Positions 35,860 through 48,600 of a stretch of 64,000 nt of DNA are shown here, piece after piece; the stretch's first letter is position 1; every line of letters begins with the position of its first letter. Under the pieces are notes generated by a model, which saw nothing but the letters and a program-made list of their open reading frames with translations, ran no database searches and was not told the DNA's origin. Both the position numbers and the translations under genes were made by a program. The stretch is from positions 35,749,835 to 35,813,834 of the forward strand of contig NC_088102.1 of assembly GCF_036370855.1 (NCBI RefSeq), read 5' to 3'. The stretch is from Dromaius novaehollandiae. Taxonomy: Eukaryota > Chordata > Aves > Casuariiformes > Dromaiidae.

Positions 35860-38800
35860 TCAACTTGCCTTTGCCTTACTTTCTTCTAAGGTGGTAATGA
35901 CTTCTGTTACAAGAAGTCATGATGACATTAGCAGATACGTACATCTAGCATATTAGCCAGGATATCAGTCAGGCTGTTGAAAGTTATTGGCATGTTTGTT
36001 GTGGAGAAACCTAATATATGGATTGCAACTAAGCCCGCAATTTTATGTGGTACCGTTTGTTGCGCATCCTTCAGGAAGAGGGTCATACTTAAAAATTCAG
36101 GCCTGTAAGTGCAGTTGTCATTGAAACCAATGAAAGTCATAGTTGCTTGTCACTTCTTAATTGGACAATACACTTTTCTAACTAAATCCCTAGTACTTTC
36201 TACCTAACTTTGTTTGTTTTTTGGCCATTGCTAGGTAAAGCAAAAAGATTTACAATCTTCTGGTCTATGGTTCCTAAAGAAGTTGATGAGAATATCTAAA
36301 ATCAGATAGACTTGTGCATTTGCTTTATGCATTAAGACCCATAAATGCCCTGACTGAATCTTACTTCCTTTTATATTTCTTTCAACCTCCAGGCCACTTC
36401 TTTGATGGATGCATAACCACTACTAAAATTTAGTATTGCGATGGTCTCTAGTACAATACTTTCATGCTTTCTGTATTTTTGCTGAACTGTTCGAGTTTAA
36501 ATTATCTTGTATTATATTAGCTGCAGTCAATTTGAAACATCTTTTAGAAGAGCCCCTATATGCACCTTAAAATGTACGGGCTTTGTTTCTATGGTGATGG
36601 AAAAGAATTCTGCATGTTAACAACCCCGTGTTAGGTAATGGAGGATTTGCAAGAATCAGTTAAGCGTTTGCCTGGGGCACTGAAAATTGAGCCCATAACC
36701 ATACCTTCATCCTGACCTGTTAACTAGAAGAAGGCTGATGGAATCGTGTTATGAGATTGGATGCTTCTCTGTTTTCAGGTTGTTTGGATTTTTTTCTTTT
36801 TTTGGAAAGGATATCAGAAAAAAAAGCTGGAATAGTGTTGCTTTATCACATGCTTTTAAGTATCTTATGTCAAATACTTAGTTTGTTCTGCACTGCTTAT
36901 TTTTAACACAGTGTAAAGGAGCGGCTGGTATAAGCATCTTGTGGGTATGTTTGCCATTGATACAAAACCAGTTTTTCTTTTCTTTGTTGAACTCCTTAGG
37001 TTAGGTTACAGTGCAAGAGTTCTCTACCTTTAATTTTTGTGTCGTGGCTGCCTACAAATCCTGCCAAGGGAGAATGTGTCTGCATTTGTTCCCCTGAAGC
37101 AAGGTAGAAAACCTGAACTTGTTATTTGTTAGTTAAACTCTGGATGAAGAGCAGGTCTATTACAGGAAATTATTCCAGAATAAGATGAATTTAGAGTGCT
37201 GTAGTTATCCCCGAATAATTTCCTGTGTGGACCTTTTATTCCCCTTCTTCTGGAGTAAGCTGTGATTATCTAGGGGAAAACTGACAAGCTTAGTTATTTA
37301 AGTAGAGAAGCTTTTCAGGTTCTCCTGTGTATGTCTTTACGTACCTGCTCTACCCTTTTAAGCTCTAGCTGTTTTTCCATCAGACGTTTTGTTGTTTATA
37401 TTCTTTTTTCCCACTGAAAGTGGAATGTCTGCGTTTTGAAGTGTTTTGGCTTTTAGGGACATCCATTCTTGTAGTGTTTTGTAGGTTTGGAGGGATTGTT
37501 TTTGTTTGGTTTGTGTTTTTTTTCTTTTGGCTTGGTTTTGCACAGAGGCACTTCTTGAAACGTTTTCCTATATTACGTAGTGTTCTTGTAGAATTTTTCC
37601 AGAAAAGCTTGTCCAGAAGTAAGACACTGATTGGTTTCTCTTTAAGAGGTTTTGACTGAGCTTCTAAGCACCCTTACAGTTCTTAATACTAGGCCCTTAC
37701 CCTTGAGCCTTGTCATGTTAGCAAAAAAACCTGTTTTTTTGCCAGCCTGGGGCAACAAAACGTAACCCAAATAGTAGCATACATTTCCTTTGTTATAGAA
37801 GGAATGCTTCCCAGTTGCTATCAGTTCATCCACCAGTCAGCTGTGACAGTAGAAGACATTGCAACTGTTAAAATCAGCAATGAGTGATTTCTCCAATACA
37901 TAAAATTCAACTCAGCTCTTTGTCCACACTTCTGAAATTTGTGAACAAAACTTTTCGAAGCAGAAGTATCTAGTTCTGAACAAAATCAGCACATATAAAT
38001 TAAACTTCTGATGCAATGAAGAAATAATTTGACTGAATCTGTCAGCATTTCAGCTGGTTTTTAGGCCTGGGCAACTGCAAGGGTACAGGATTGGCTTTTC
38101 TTCCTTTTGATATAACTGTACTGTGTGAGCGTGATCCCAAATATTTAGGCTAAGAGGGCAAAGAGAAAGCTTTAAGCAATACGTGGTCCTAATGCTCCTT
38201 CCAACCTGAGGGTGCAAACAGTGGGCTTTGATCAACATATCCCAAATAAGGTGTAATGATCCAAACCTCTGCCATGTGCTTCAGGAAAAGATTTTTCAGT
38301 AGAGAAGTTGCAAGTGATATCCCTTGTAACTTCCTTTGACATCCAAAAGTCATAAGTGCCACTTCTCCAGGACAACAGTAATTCTGCCCAGCTTTTTCTG
38401 ATGTTGCTTCACAGTTGGTTTTCAAGGCAGATAAAAACATGTTGGGGAGGACTTTTTTCCTAATTTAGTGTTTGTTAGTTGCCGGATTGTCAAAGTGCTG
38501 AAATGAAGAAATCACTAGATAGGAAACATGAAACCCTGGTCTGTGTTAAACCAAGTATTTGTGATTTCTTGTCAGTTTAACTTGATTTCCAAGTTTCAGT
38601 GTCTAGGATAAAAAAGAGTTATTCACCATTTTCTAGCCTGAAGTGACAATTAAACACCTAAATATGCAGATGATGATCTATATAACAGTGTAAAAGAACT
38701 GCGGGGAGGCAATGCACCTTCACTAGCAAAAGTTACTTAAACATTTACATAAGGGTTACATACAGTGACAAAATGGTATATTTAATGGTCACCAACCAGT

Positions 38801-40233
38801 GCAACTTAGCCCTTCGTTAGCAATAAAAGTGGTGCATATATCAAGTAAAATTTTAACTTTCCTCTTTGCTAACTTAAATGGTGATTGAAATAACAATGTA
38901 ATTTATTTCTGCTTAAATCAATCCCATCTTTTAGATACTGGTAGCTTCAATAGTTAATTGCATTCATCTTCTGAAGCCCATCTTGGGCAACAAAGCCAGA
39001 AAAGAAACCAGCAGGCAGGTGAGGGGTTCTAGTCGCTGTGTTAAGGTGCATCAGACCATTTGAGGGAAAAGGTTTTGTTTTGTTTTTTTTCCCCCATGCC
39101 TTTAATACAGCTTTAGTTTTTTACTATGTACAGAATATTTGGAATTTACCAAAAATTAATGCATAGTCATCTGCAGAGTATAGAAACCATCGTATCTGCA
39201 TTAAACATAATCCTACAATAAAAAGGATCGATTTTATACTTTTTTCCGTGTCTAATTTACAGTTACACATTTTACAGTGGAGAAAGCATAACTGTCACTT
39301 CCCAGTTTCAACATGAAAAGCCATGATCTAGGGGTATTAGGTGAGAGGAGATTTCTTGTGTTTTTGGTATTCCCTAGGAGAAACAAGTATTCCCCCATTC
39401 TGTCCATGTAACAAACCAGTGTTCTCAGGATTTAAAATATACCATGTTAATAATTGTATTGAAAGGTGGTATTCAAGCTTTTTTTCTTTGACCAAGAAAA
39501 TAAGTTTGGTTGTAACATATTTTCACCTGGATGTAATTTTTGTTGACTTTATCTATGCTGGAAAATGGTATTCTTTAAAGGGCTATTTCTGCTTTCCTCT
39601 ACAAAGGGTTCTTACCATAATGAAGCAAATAGTTTTGCCAGAAACTGTTTCTGTGTGACTTTGGGATATGTCTTCTGGCTATAGTGGTGCTGTTCAAAAA
39701 GAAAGAAGTTCCCCTAATCAAACTGTTTCTTGAGGTGTTCAGTCCATCCCTAAAAGCTCAGATTGATGCTCCGTTTGGTTTAAAAGGCCAAGTTGTGCTT
39801 GTGTGCCTTTATCTTCCCTAGAGAGCACAATCACAAATAGTTCTTATATCTGACAGTGGAGGTAAACAGGATTACATATTACTCCTGTGTGTGATTTTTT
39901 TTTTTTTGAGGTTTGTTTTTTTTTCTTCCTAATGATGAAACTTCTGTTCATTCATCTTAGTTTCATGAACTCCATTATATACTGTTTTCTTCAGAAAGGA
40001 AAATATTTGGGGGTTAGCTTATTAATTTCAATATATAGTTTTACAGCAGCAGTTCCCAAATCTAGTGGTTAAGGCTGCCTAGTGGGGTTGTGAGGTCCAC
40101 AGGAATTGAATTGGGTATTCATGTTAGAATATGGGGTTGCATAGCTAATGTCTGTAGCTATGAAGCTCTGGAAGTTGATTCCCCTCTGTAAAACTATCCA
40201 GAGAAAGATGCACACAAGCAAATTTTCAGTTTC

Positions 40234-40261
40234 TTTTTTTTTTTTTTTTTTTTTTTTTTTT
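40234..40261 (+). repeat. Poly-T tract (28 T)
   Basis: A pure T run on the coding strand of intron 1. No retroposed element is recognised next to it. Confidence 0.8.
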
Positions 40262-42266
40262 CTTGGCTGGTATAAATCTGAAGTTCTTCTTAAATGTTCC
40301 CCTCCCCAAATGGTATGAAGTTCTGTAGTGATGTTTGTCTGAATGGCCTTTGATAGGCTAATAATGGCAATGCTTAACTCTTCAGATTTTTTTTTTCAGA
40401 TTCTTTATATCAACCTGTGAAGTATTTCAGAATAAGCTAAAGCTGCATAAGTACACAAGCCATTTAAAATAGAAATAACAAGAATTCCATTAATACCTTG
40501 TGTCATCCTACATTTCACCAATACTGACAAATCCAGTTTCACCAAATAAATACCACCAGTGCTGTCATTTTGACGCAAAAAAACCCTTTGTCTCTGAGTA
40601 GCTAATATCTACCTCTTAAAGCATCTAAAGCAAATTTATAGTTGAGATAAGTTAATGAGGGGGAGTGGGAGTAGATTTATTTGAAATTACTGAACTTAAC
40701 TGCTTGCTTGTTTGCTTTCTAAAGGTAAAGCAGATTTGTAATTTGAAATGGTTTTGGGAAGTTTTTCTGACAAGGCAGATATGACTCAGAACTACTATAA
40801 AACTGCAAAGGGGTCAGCATTGCCCAGAAATGGAATTAAAAATCTCCCTTTGAAAATGTTCAAGAAAGTCGGTAACTGAGAGATTAATTGCATGTTTCAA
40901 GGTCTTCAATATCTGCCAAAAACATTCAAAGGATACCACAAATTAATAATGATTTAGTACTATGTTTTATTAAGATGTTAATGCTTTACATAAAAGAATA
41001 AAAATTGCTATCAGGCAAACATTGATATCCTTTCTCTGACAGTGGTCAAAAATGCGTATTTCAGACTGTGGCCTGACAACCTTACATAAAGTCAGACTGG
41101 AATCCTTGGCTTTTTATTTACTTTTTATCCTGATCTTAGTAGTCTTAAAGCATGTTTGCTCTAAAATCTAATTTTTAAAAGGCATTTTAAAAACATCACA
41201 ATCATAAAAGTAAGTTTAAGGACATCTTGCTTTCCTTTCTGTGTGCAAGCATAAAGTTGCTACAGTGTAGTGACAAATAATGGCATAGATAAAAGTTGAA
41301 AACTTAAAAAGCTGTGGCACTTTTTTCAGTATTTGGAAAAATAGTGTGGTTTTTATTTAGGAAACTTGACTTTTTTTGAGTGTCACTTTTCCTCTTGCTG
41401 TACTTAGCTGACTTCCACATGCATCTGTTTCCTCATCAGGAAGTGTGAGCTGAAATACATTATTTGTTTCTTGATTCTTTGGTGGAAAAATTTACCTTGT
41501 GGTTGTCTGGTAGTACTTAATCTTTGTTTTAATAACTAATAGTTAGTCTAGTTTGAGGCGGCTTATCTGTTCTCAGTGTAAATGTTTTGTTTTCAGACAT
41601 TCAGAAGTTAGCTGAAGTTGCTATGCAGATTATTCAATTTTAATCTCTTGATATAGTTTGCTGTTTGAGTGTTAGAACTTCAAATTGGTCTTAATATCTA
41701 AATAGAGCATTTCAGAGCATTATATATTGCTTGTATATTTCTTTTTGTGAAATGGTGTGTCTCACAAGAACCATGTGAATAAAGTGACATGATAAAATGG
41801 AAATGTTTCCCGTAGCTATGTGATGGTATAGGGGACAACTTAGGAGTTCAACTTCTGATATGAAATGCATTGAATTTGAGGTTAGGGCAGTGTTATTCAT
41901 TCTTATATGCTAAAATAATATTTTAGCCAGAGAAAGGGTATTGGGAGTGCTTGAGCTCTTGGGCTTTGGGCTTTGAACAAGCCCCACGTAAAGTGGGGAA
42001 GGGACTTCTGTGTCTCCTTCCATTAGTCACCTCCAGTACAGCTGGGGCCTTCTCACTAGCACTTGGGAACTGTGCTTTGTTAGTACTTTGGCTACCGGAA
42101 AGGCAGCCTAATTATGTTTTGAAGACTGTGCATCTGTATATGCTTGTGATTGGATCTAACCTACTTTGTAAGATGTGACTATACACTGGATACACTTAAG
42201 TACCTGAGATACAAAGAGAAGGTTTCTTGGTTATGGAAGTTAATTAAATTCTTTAAAATATCTCTG

Positions 42267-42268
<2 letters not shown>

Positions 42269-42306
<38 letters not shown>
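42269..42306 (+). repeat. Poly-T tract (38 T)
   Basis: This is the longest homopolymer in the window. A retroposon in reverse orientation would place poly-T at its left end, but the sequence to the right shows no gene or element I recognise. Confidence 0.8.
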
Positions 42307-42307
<1 letters not shown>

Positions 42308-42628
42308 GAATGTGCTACTTAATGTGCTTGATAGAAATCAATTGAATGCAAGGAATTTCTAACTACTTATTTGGGCCTAGGCAGTACTAACTGTAGATGT
42401 GAAATCATATGGGTTTGAGGCAGTTGCTGAGTATTTTAAATTACTCTTTTTTCCCCCCCTCACTGCTATTAATGTTGAACTTCCTATAGACAATATCTTA
42501 GAAGCAAATTACACCACTGTTGTTCTTGTTACACACAGCGCTTTCCCAGCTGTAAAATCTTGATGATGTATCGTTAGTGAAACTGTCTTGTCTCCCAGCG
42601 TGTTCTCATGCTGCTGGGTTTTGGTGGT

Positions 42629-42642
42629 GGGGGGGGGGGGGG
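42629..42642 (+). repeat. Poly-G run (14 G)
   Basis: Preceded by GGTGGT and followed by TTGTTG. A G-rich tract within intron 1. Confidence 0.7.
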
Positions 42643-45600
42643 TTGTTGTTTTTGTTTTAATTGGTGAATGCCCGCACTGCTATTAACTGAGAAATAGTTG
42701 TTTTTCTTCCACAATTCTCCAGAAAGGGAAGAAGGGATTTGGGGCAGGGAGGGGAACTTTCCAGGTGGGATTAGAGAGGCAGGAGGTATCAAATGAAAGT
42801 GAGGGAGTGAAGTGAAAAAATAGGAGGAAAAAAGCAAACCTGCTGTAATATACTTTGTATGCATGGTCAGCCCTTAATTCCCTTAGCCTTATTAGGGCTG
42901 GGATCTCTGCCATGACAAATCTTCCAGCTGTGGCTAGTAGAAGTAGTAGTGACTGCAGAAGGTGATGTATACCAATCTCTTAATTCTGAATGGCATTGAC
43001 AGTTATCAGAGTTTCTTTTCTTTGCTCAAATTTATCCTTACTAGAAGTTAAGATGAAAGGCAGTAGGGACAATAAGACAATGCTGAAAAGATTGCCAAGG
43101 GAATAAATCTAAAGCCTGGTTTTAGGTATAATGTATTTAAAAGTCAATTAGGCAAACTGCTGGCATTAGGTTTCTAAAATTATTTCAGATATCTATCTTA
43201 CTATTTGAAAGCTGCTCTTCTAACAGATTTTTAAGCTTTTTCATTAGGGTCCTTATATTAAAACTTTATTTCTGATATTGAGTTATTACCATATCAACCA
43301 GTGTATTAGGTTCTGGAAAAATACATAGTAAACTCCAAAGCCTCACTGGTGTATTGTATTGTTTAGATGTTTTAGAAGCTGCAGATTGTCAAAGACTTTC
43401 AGTCTTACCAGTGGTGCACATGGCACCAGCAAGAAACCATATCTAGGAAAATTTTGCAAGCTTTATTCGTTAGCTTTGTTACTACTTTTACAAAAAGCCC
43501 ATATACTGTTCTGAAATTTTAAAGAAAATGCAAAGAGAAGTTTAAATGTCTCTGTGGGCTGTGCAACTGCCATTCCTTTTATGCAAAATGACAGGTTTCA
43601 CCAGAATTCCTGGTTCTTAAGCAGGAGACCATGATTCCAAAACACATTATAGCAACTTTATTTATATTCTGCCAAAAGCAATTATTCTGCAAGGCTTATA
43701 AATGTGTTCACTTTGTGTGTGATAAACTCTGTAGGCTTTCACAGGAACCTGTAGGTCCACTCAGACTGATGTTTTTAAATGTTTGTAGGAGTGAAGCCCA
43801 AATACTTGCTTAAAAATATGTTTCTAGTTGCAGGCATATGCTGATTATTCAGTAACATGGTTACGTTTTCGTTGGGGGGTGGGGACTGGTATATTATTGT
43901 TAGGCTTGCTACTCTACCAAGGTAAAGAGTTTTTGCATTTGATAGCATTTGGTAAGGATTGTTTTAAGAAACATGTTCTGATCCACAAGAATCAGAACAA
44001 CTTCTTTTAAGCTTTCAAGGACTCTTATCTATCCAAGAATCCTATTTTTAATTTCTCTGAATCCTTTACTTCTCTGTGAAGACTTATTATTCTTCAAAAG
44101 TGTCTCCCTTTAGCTGCTTTAAACCCTAAAAGTGCCTTTGTTCTGAGCTGGGTCTTTTCTTTACGTTGAGACAGAAAATGAGCTCTGCTGTTAGAGGGGA
44201 AAGGCCTGTGCTTTGGATCTGGGCTACCAAATAGAGCAGCTTTTCTGTTCACCTCACAGCTGCTGTTAATGTTTCATTCTGCAACTGCTAGAGGATGGGC
44301 GCAAGTAACCATCCTCATATGAGACAAAAATATAACTCCATTAGTCAGCTGGCGTGGGTTGTTGAAGCAGAAATGCAGGCAGTATTTTCTCCTGGTGGAG
44401 AAAAATCTATCACATCATATTAAAGTTGCCATTAGCTGACTTTGGGGGAATGTACGTATCCTGAATCCATGATTGCCTATTCTCCTTACTTTGGCTGTCT
44501 ACTTTAAAACGTCTAATTTAGTCATAACTGTTATAAGATCATGTTACATCTCTGGGGTTAAATCTATTTGACATGTAATCTGTCTGAGAAAAGCCTTTAA
44601 GAAATAATGGTGCTTGACACGAACTGAACCTTAAACTTTTGTGACATGACTTAGAGAAACTTATTTCTGAGGAGGTTTGGTGAGCTTTCCAAAGTCTTTA
44701 TCACGCTGAAGGACTTCTATATTTTTAATATTTTAACTTTTTAACTATTTAATATTTTAACTCATTAAACAGGGATTTCAGTTTCTTTCAAGGTTTTCTG
44801 GTGTGTTGTACAGCCAACTTCTGAATATTGTAAATGTGATAGGCTGGTGGCATCTTTGACAAATTCCCACCTGCCTTAAATGTGAGGCTTAAGTGAGGGA
44901 GCGTTATCACCCTCACCAACTTTGTCAGACCAACATCTGAACACTTGAGATTTTTGGATATTTAATCTTGATAATTTGCAGTTATGAAACAGAACTAAGA
45001 AAATAGGTGCTGCCTTTTGGTACCTGTTTATCAGCTGCCAGAAAATCTGTTTTTTCATTATTCTGGAAGTGACAATTTTTAGTCATGGCTAAAGCAGTGT
45101 TTCAGTAGACAATGGCCTTTTCTCTGTAAAGCAAATACAGATGCGGTTAGGCTTCCTCTTAGTTAAGTGCTGAATTAGTTAAAATCCCTTAGTCACCTGA
45201 TTCCTTATTTCTTTAGTTGTTTGCCCTTTTTATGGGCAGTGGACAGAGAGAGAGGTTTGAATTTCTTGATTTTGAGAGGAATAGATATTTAACCTTAACA
45301 CGCAGAATGAATGGTTCCTAACAGTAACACCTTAGGATTAATTTGAAGTCATGGGTCTGTGATTGCAGGTTACAGGGACACTAACACCTCTGAATTAGGG
45401 ACAAAACACTACTTAGTCTTATCTATGGCTCATGTCTCTCTCCACATTGCATACAATATTAAATGTAAAGCCAAAATGATGCAATGACAAAATGTAGTTT
45501 AGTTTTGTTTTTTCTCATGCTTATTTTTCATATGTAGATGTTTCCTGGGTATCTGTCTAAATAGCGGGCAGTCATCTGTCTCTGGTGTTTTTCTTGATTG

Positions 45601-48600
45601 TTTACAGCAGGTGATGGGGAACAGCTCAAGTGGCTTTCAGCTTGCTCGCTTCTCCCGTTGTTACCATTGCTTCTTGTGCTTTTCAGTCAACCTCATGTGT
45701 AGCAGTAAAGAGCTTCAGAACATAGGAATGAACAGTAAAGTTGGAGAGCTAGCTTACTGTATTGTTATATAATTTAATTAGGTCCTTATTAACTCTTCTG
45801 TTTGAATTAAACTCTTACAAAAATTTTGGCGTTCCAGCTGAGAAAGCTGTTTTCTGTCAAGTCAATTTCTCGCACTTTCACCTAAGTAATGTCCACTAAA
45901 ACTTAGTATGGAAGCATAGGCACTAGTGTTTTTACAAAGTGCTGTACCATTTTACAGAAGAACATAGTGCCTAAGCTAAAATTGTTGTAAAATTAAATTA
46001 TTTTTCTGTAAGATTGAAAATAAACTCTCTGTAAAAATCTGTTTTAACTTTCAAGCAAAGGAAATGAGCAAGATCCTATTCCAGAATATTTGATCACATA
46101 ATCCTAGTTATACCTAAGAGCTAAACACAGCCTTGACTTTATAAATCCAAAGGTTGTGCCCTTGTGAGAAGCCTACCCCTTCTTTGCTGAGAGAGAGTAG
46201 TGGAATTTCTCCCGAGGTTCTGTCTCTAAGGGCTGTTTTCCTGTTGGGATTTTTTCTTATGAAAAGCACATCCATCTTGCCTGCATTTCTGGTCAGCTTA
46301 CCTCAGTCTGCTGTCAGTTCTAAGTGCAGCTATGGTAGATTCTTTTCAGCTTTCAACCTTTCTGCTCAATTTTATTCTCTTGAGAAGATGGGTCATTCTC
46401 TGCATGTGTTGCTTATTAGAAAGGCACTGGTTTTCATTTAATACAGTAATTTTCTTTAAGTCAGAATCTTTCTGTGTGCTGAAATATGCATTTGAGTCTT
46501 CAATTTATTTCTGGACTAGTCAAAGTAGTAGCTGGTTAGTTTTGTATATAACTGAGAAGGAATCTGGAGCATACTGTAAATGTTTCTGTAAATATCTGTG
46601 TGAGCACAAATAAGTGTTCTCTTATCCCTGAGAATGCTAGAAGCAAAATTTTGTATAGTTCCTCATTGTCCCCTTAACATATTGACAGAACTTAGTAACT
46701 GGTCGTCCTGAACGCAGAAATGTGAACACAGGCATCTGTAGGTTTCCTCTTGTTTGGCTCTTGCTGGGTTGGGCTGGTAGGAGCATGTTTTGCCTCTTAC
46801 AGATTGAAGGAGCGTGCCATATGGTCCAGTGCAGTTCATGTACACAACTGTGAACCAGTAGAGCAAAGGCAAACTCCCAACCCCCTACTGCTGTTTCAGA
46901 AAGGAACAGACAGGAGGAAGTAGGAGTGAGAACAGATTTCTGGATAGGATGGTAGGCAGTGGGGTGAATTCTTAGCACTTCCCACCAGAAGTTTATTCTA
47001 ATAGACATCGGCTTTTAACTGTGTAACTGCTGAATGTGAAGCTGGAACATAAGGATTGAGAGTAAATGCATGAATAGACTTATAGCACTAATATCAAATT
47101 AGAATAACAGTATTTATTTCATATTCTGAGCTAAGGCTGTAATGCTGTCAGCCTCTACTTGTATGAAGTTAATCACAAGTTTTTGAGGGTTTTTTTATAA
47201 CAATGTAAGCACTAAAGAATAAATCTGGAACATACTATTCCAGAAGTATTCTGAGTGAGACTTCTCTAACAGCCGCACCTGGTGGTGGAAGGGTGTGTGT
47301 AATACTCATGTCTGTATTGATTAAAATATGTTAAATGCAAGAGTTTTTCTTGGTTACTGGGCATTTTAAAGCGGAGTGGTAATGTCCAACTTTCCAATAC
47401 TGTATAGGAGGGACAAATGGATTTTTATGTTGGAGACGCTGCCACTTCCTTGGCCAGCAGTTTCGAACTGGTTTAATCAGGAGTTTAATGCACCTGCAAT
47501 TAATATTAGAGCAGCAGAAAAAAAGAAAAGAAATTGCAAATCATTTAGAATTGAAATTTTTGTATGCACTAGAGAATAACTTTCAAAATTTTTCCCTGGA
47601 TTAAAGTGGAATTTTTGTTTAAATGCCAAAAAGCGGGACTATTCTGGGTAAATTGTTTAAAAAATTGTGTAAATCTGTGTTTCTAAGGATGGTTTTAAGG
47701 GTAATTGTGGGCTGCCACTGAAGGGGGTACCTTTGGGGTATCAGTTACCTTTGTTTGCATTCACCTGCACTGCCTTTGGCTTTAGATCCAAGTGGTGTGT
47801 GAATGCATGTGATTTGGGGCACTGATTCGACAAAAAGATCTTTTGGAGATGTTGAGTTTTCCATTATTTTTGGTTGCATGATCAGCTCACTTCACAGTTG
47901 CAGGATCATTCAAGCTAAAACAAAAGAATTAGCAGAATTGTGCCCTGAAGATAGGGCAGAAGAAAAGGGTTGGTATTCAGGCTGGATTTAGGTGAGTAGG
48001 TTTAGTTGCCTTTCCATTATCCTACAAAATCAGATACTTTTGCTGGAGACCTACAAAAGGCTCAGTCACAGGTAGAGCTCCATGTATATGACTGTTCAGA
48101 CAACTTCTATGAATAAAACCTTGCAAATAGTTAGGAGTTCACAGAATTAGTGTGTATTTCTTTGCATTCTCAACAAATATTGAAGAGCCTTCTATAAATC
48201 ATGATCCTTATTAAAGGGTGAATATCTGCAAAACTTAGTTTCTATTTATTTTTTTTCTTCCTTTAAAGAGGTGGGGTTTTTTATTTCATCTCTTATGTAC
48301 TTGGCATAAAAATGCAGGATCACAAACTAGAAAAGCAGTAATAAACAATGGTGGTTCACAATGCCGGTACTTACCCAACTGGAAAACATGTTGTATCAAT
48401 GAATTGACTAGTCTTGATTAAAATTTACAGAATCTCTGTTACAAGTAGTTAATTAATGGTATAGTCACTTAATTGATTCTTGTCATTCCTTAAAATGAAT
48501 AAACGTTTTCCAGCAGAAAAAGTTCAGTTGTCAAATTAATTTTTCTAGGGTATTCTTAAAGGCAACTTTTCTATTTTAGAACTTTTTTTGCTGATATTTC

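Noticed and set aside
45925..45985. Possible MIR-like scrap (ACAAAGTGCTGTACCATTTT)
   Set aside because: A single short match without neighbouring consensus blocks.
46637..47008. 123-codon minus-strand frame in intron 1
   Set aside because: No family resemblance, and a second frame overlaps it on the same strand; consistent with chance.
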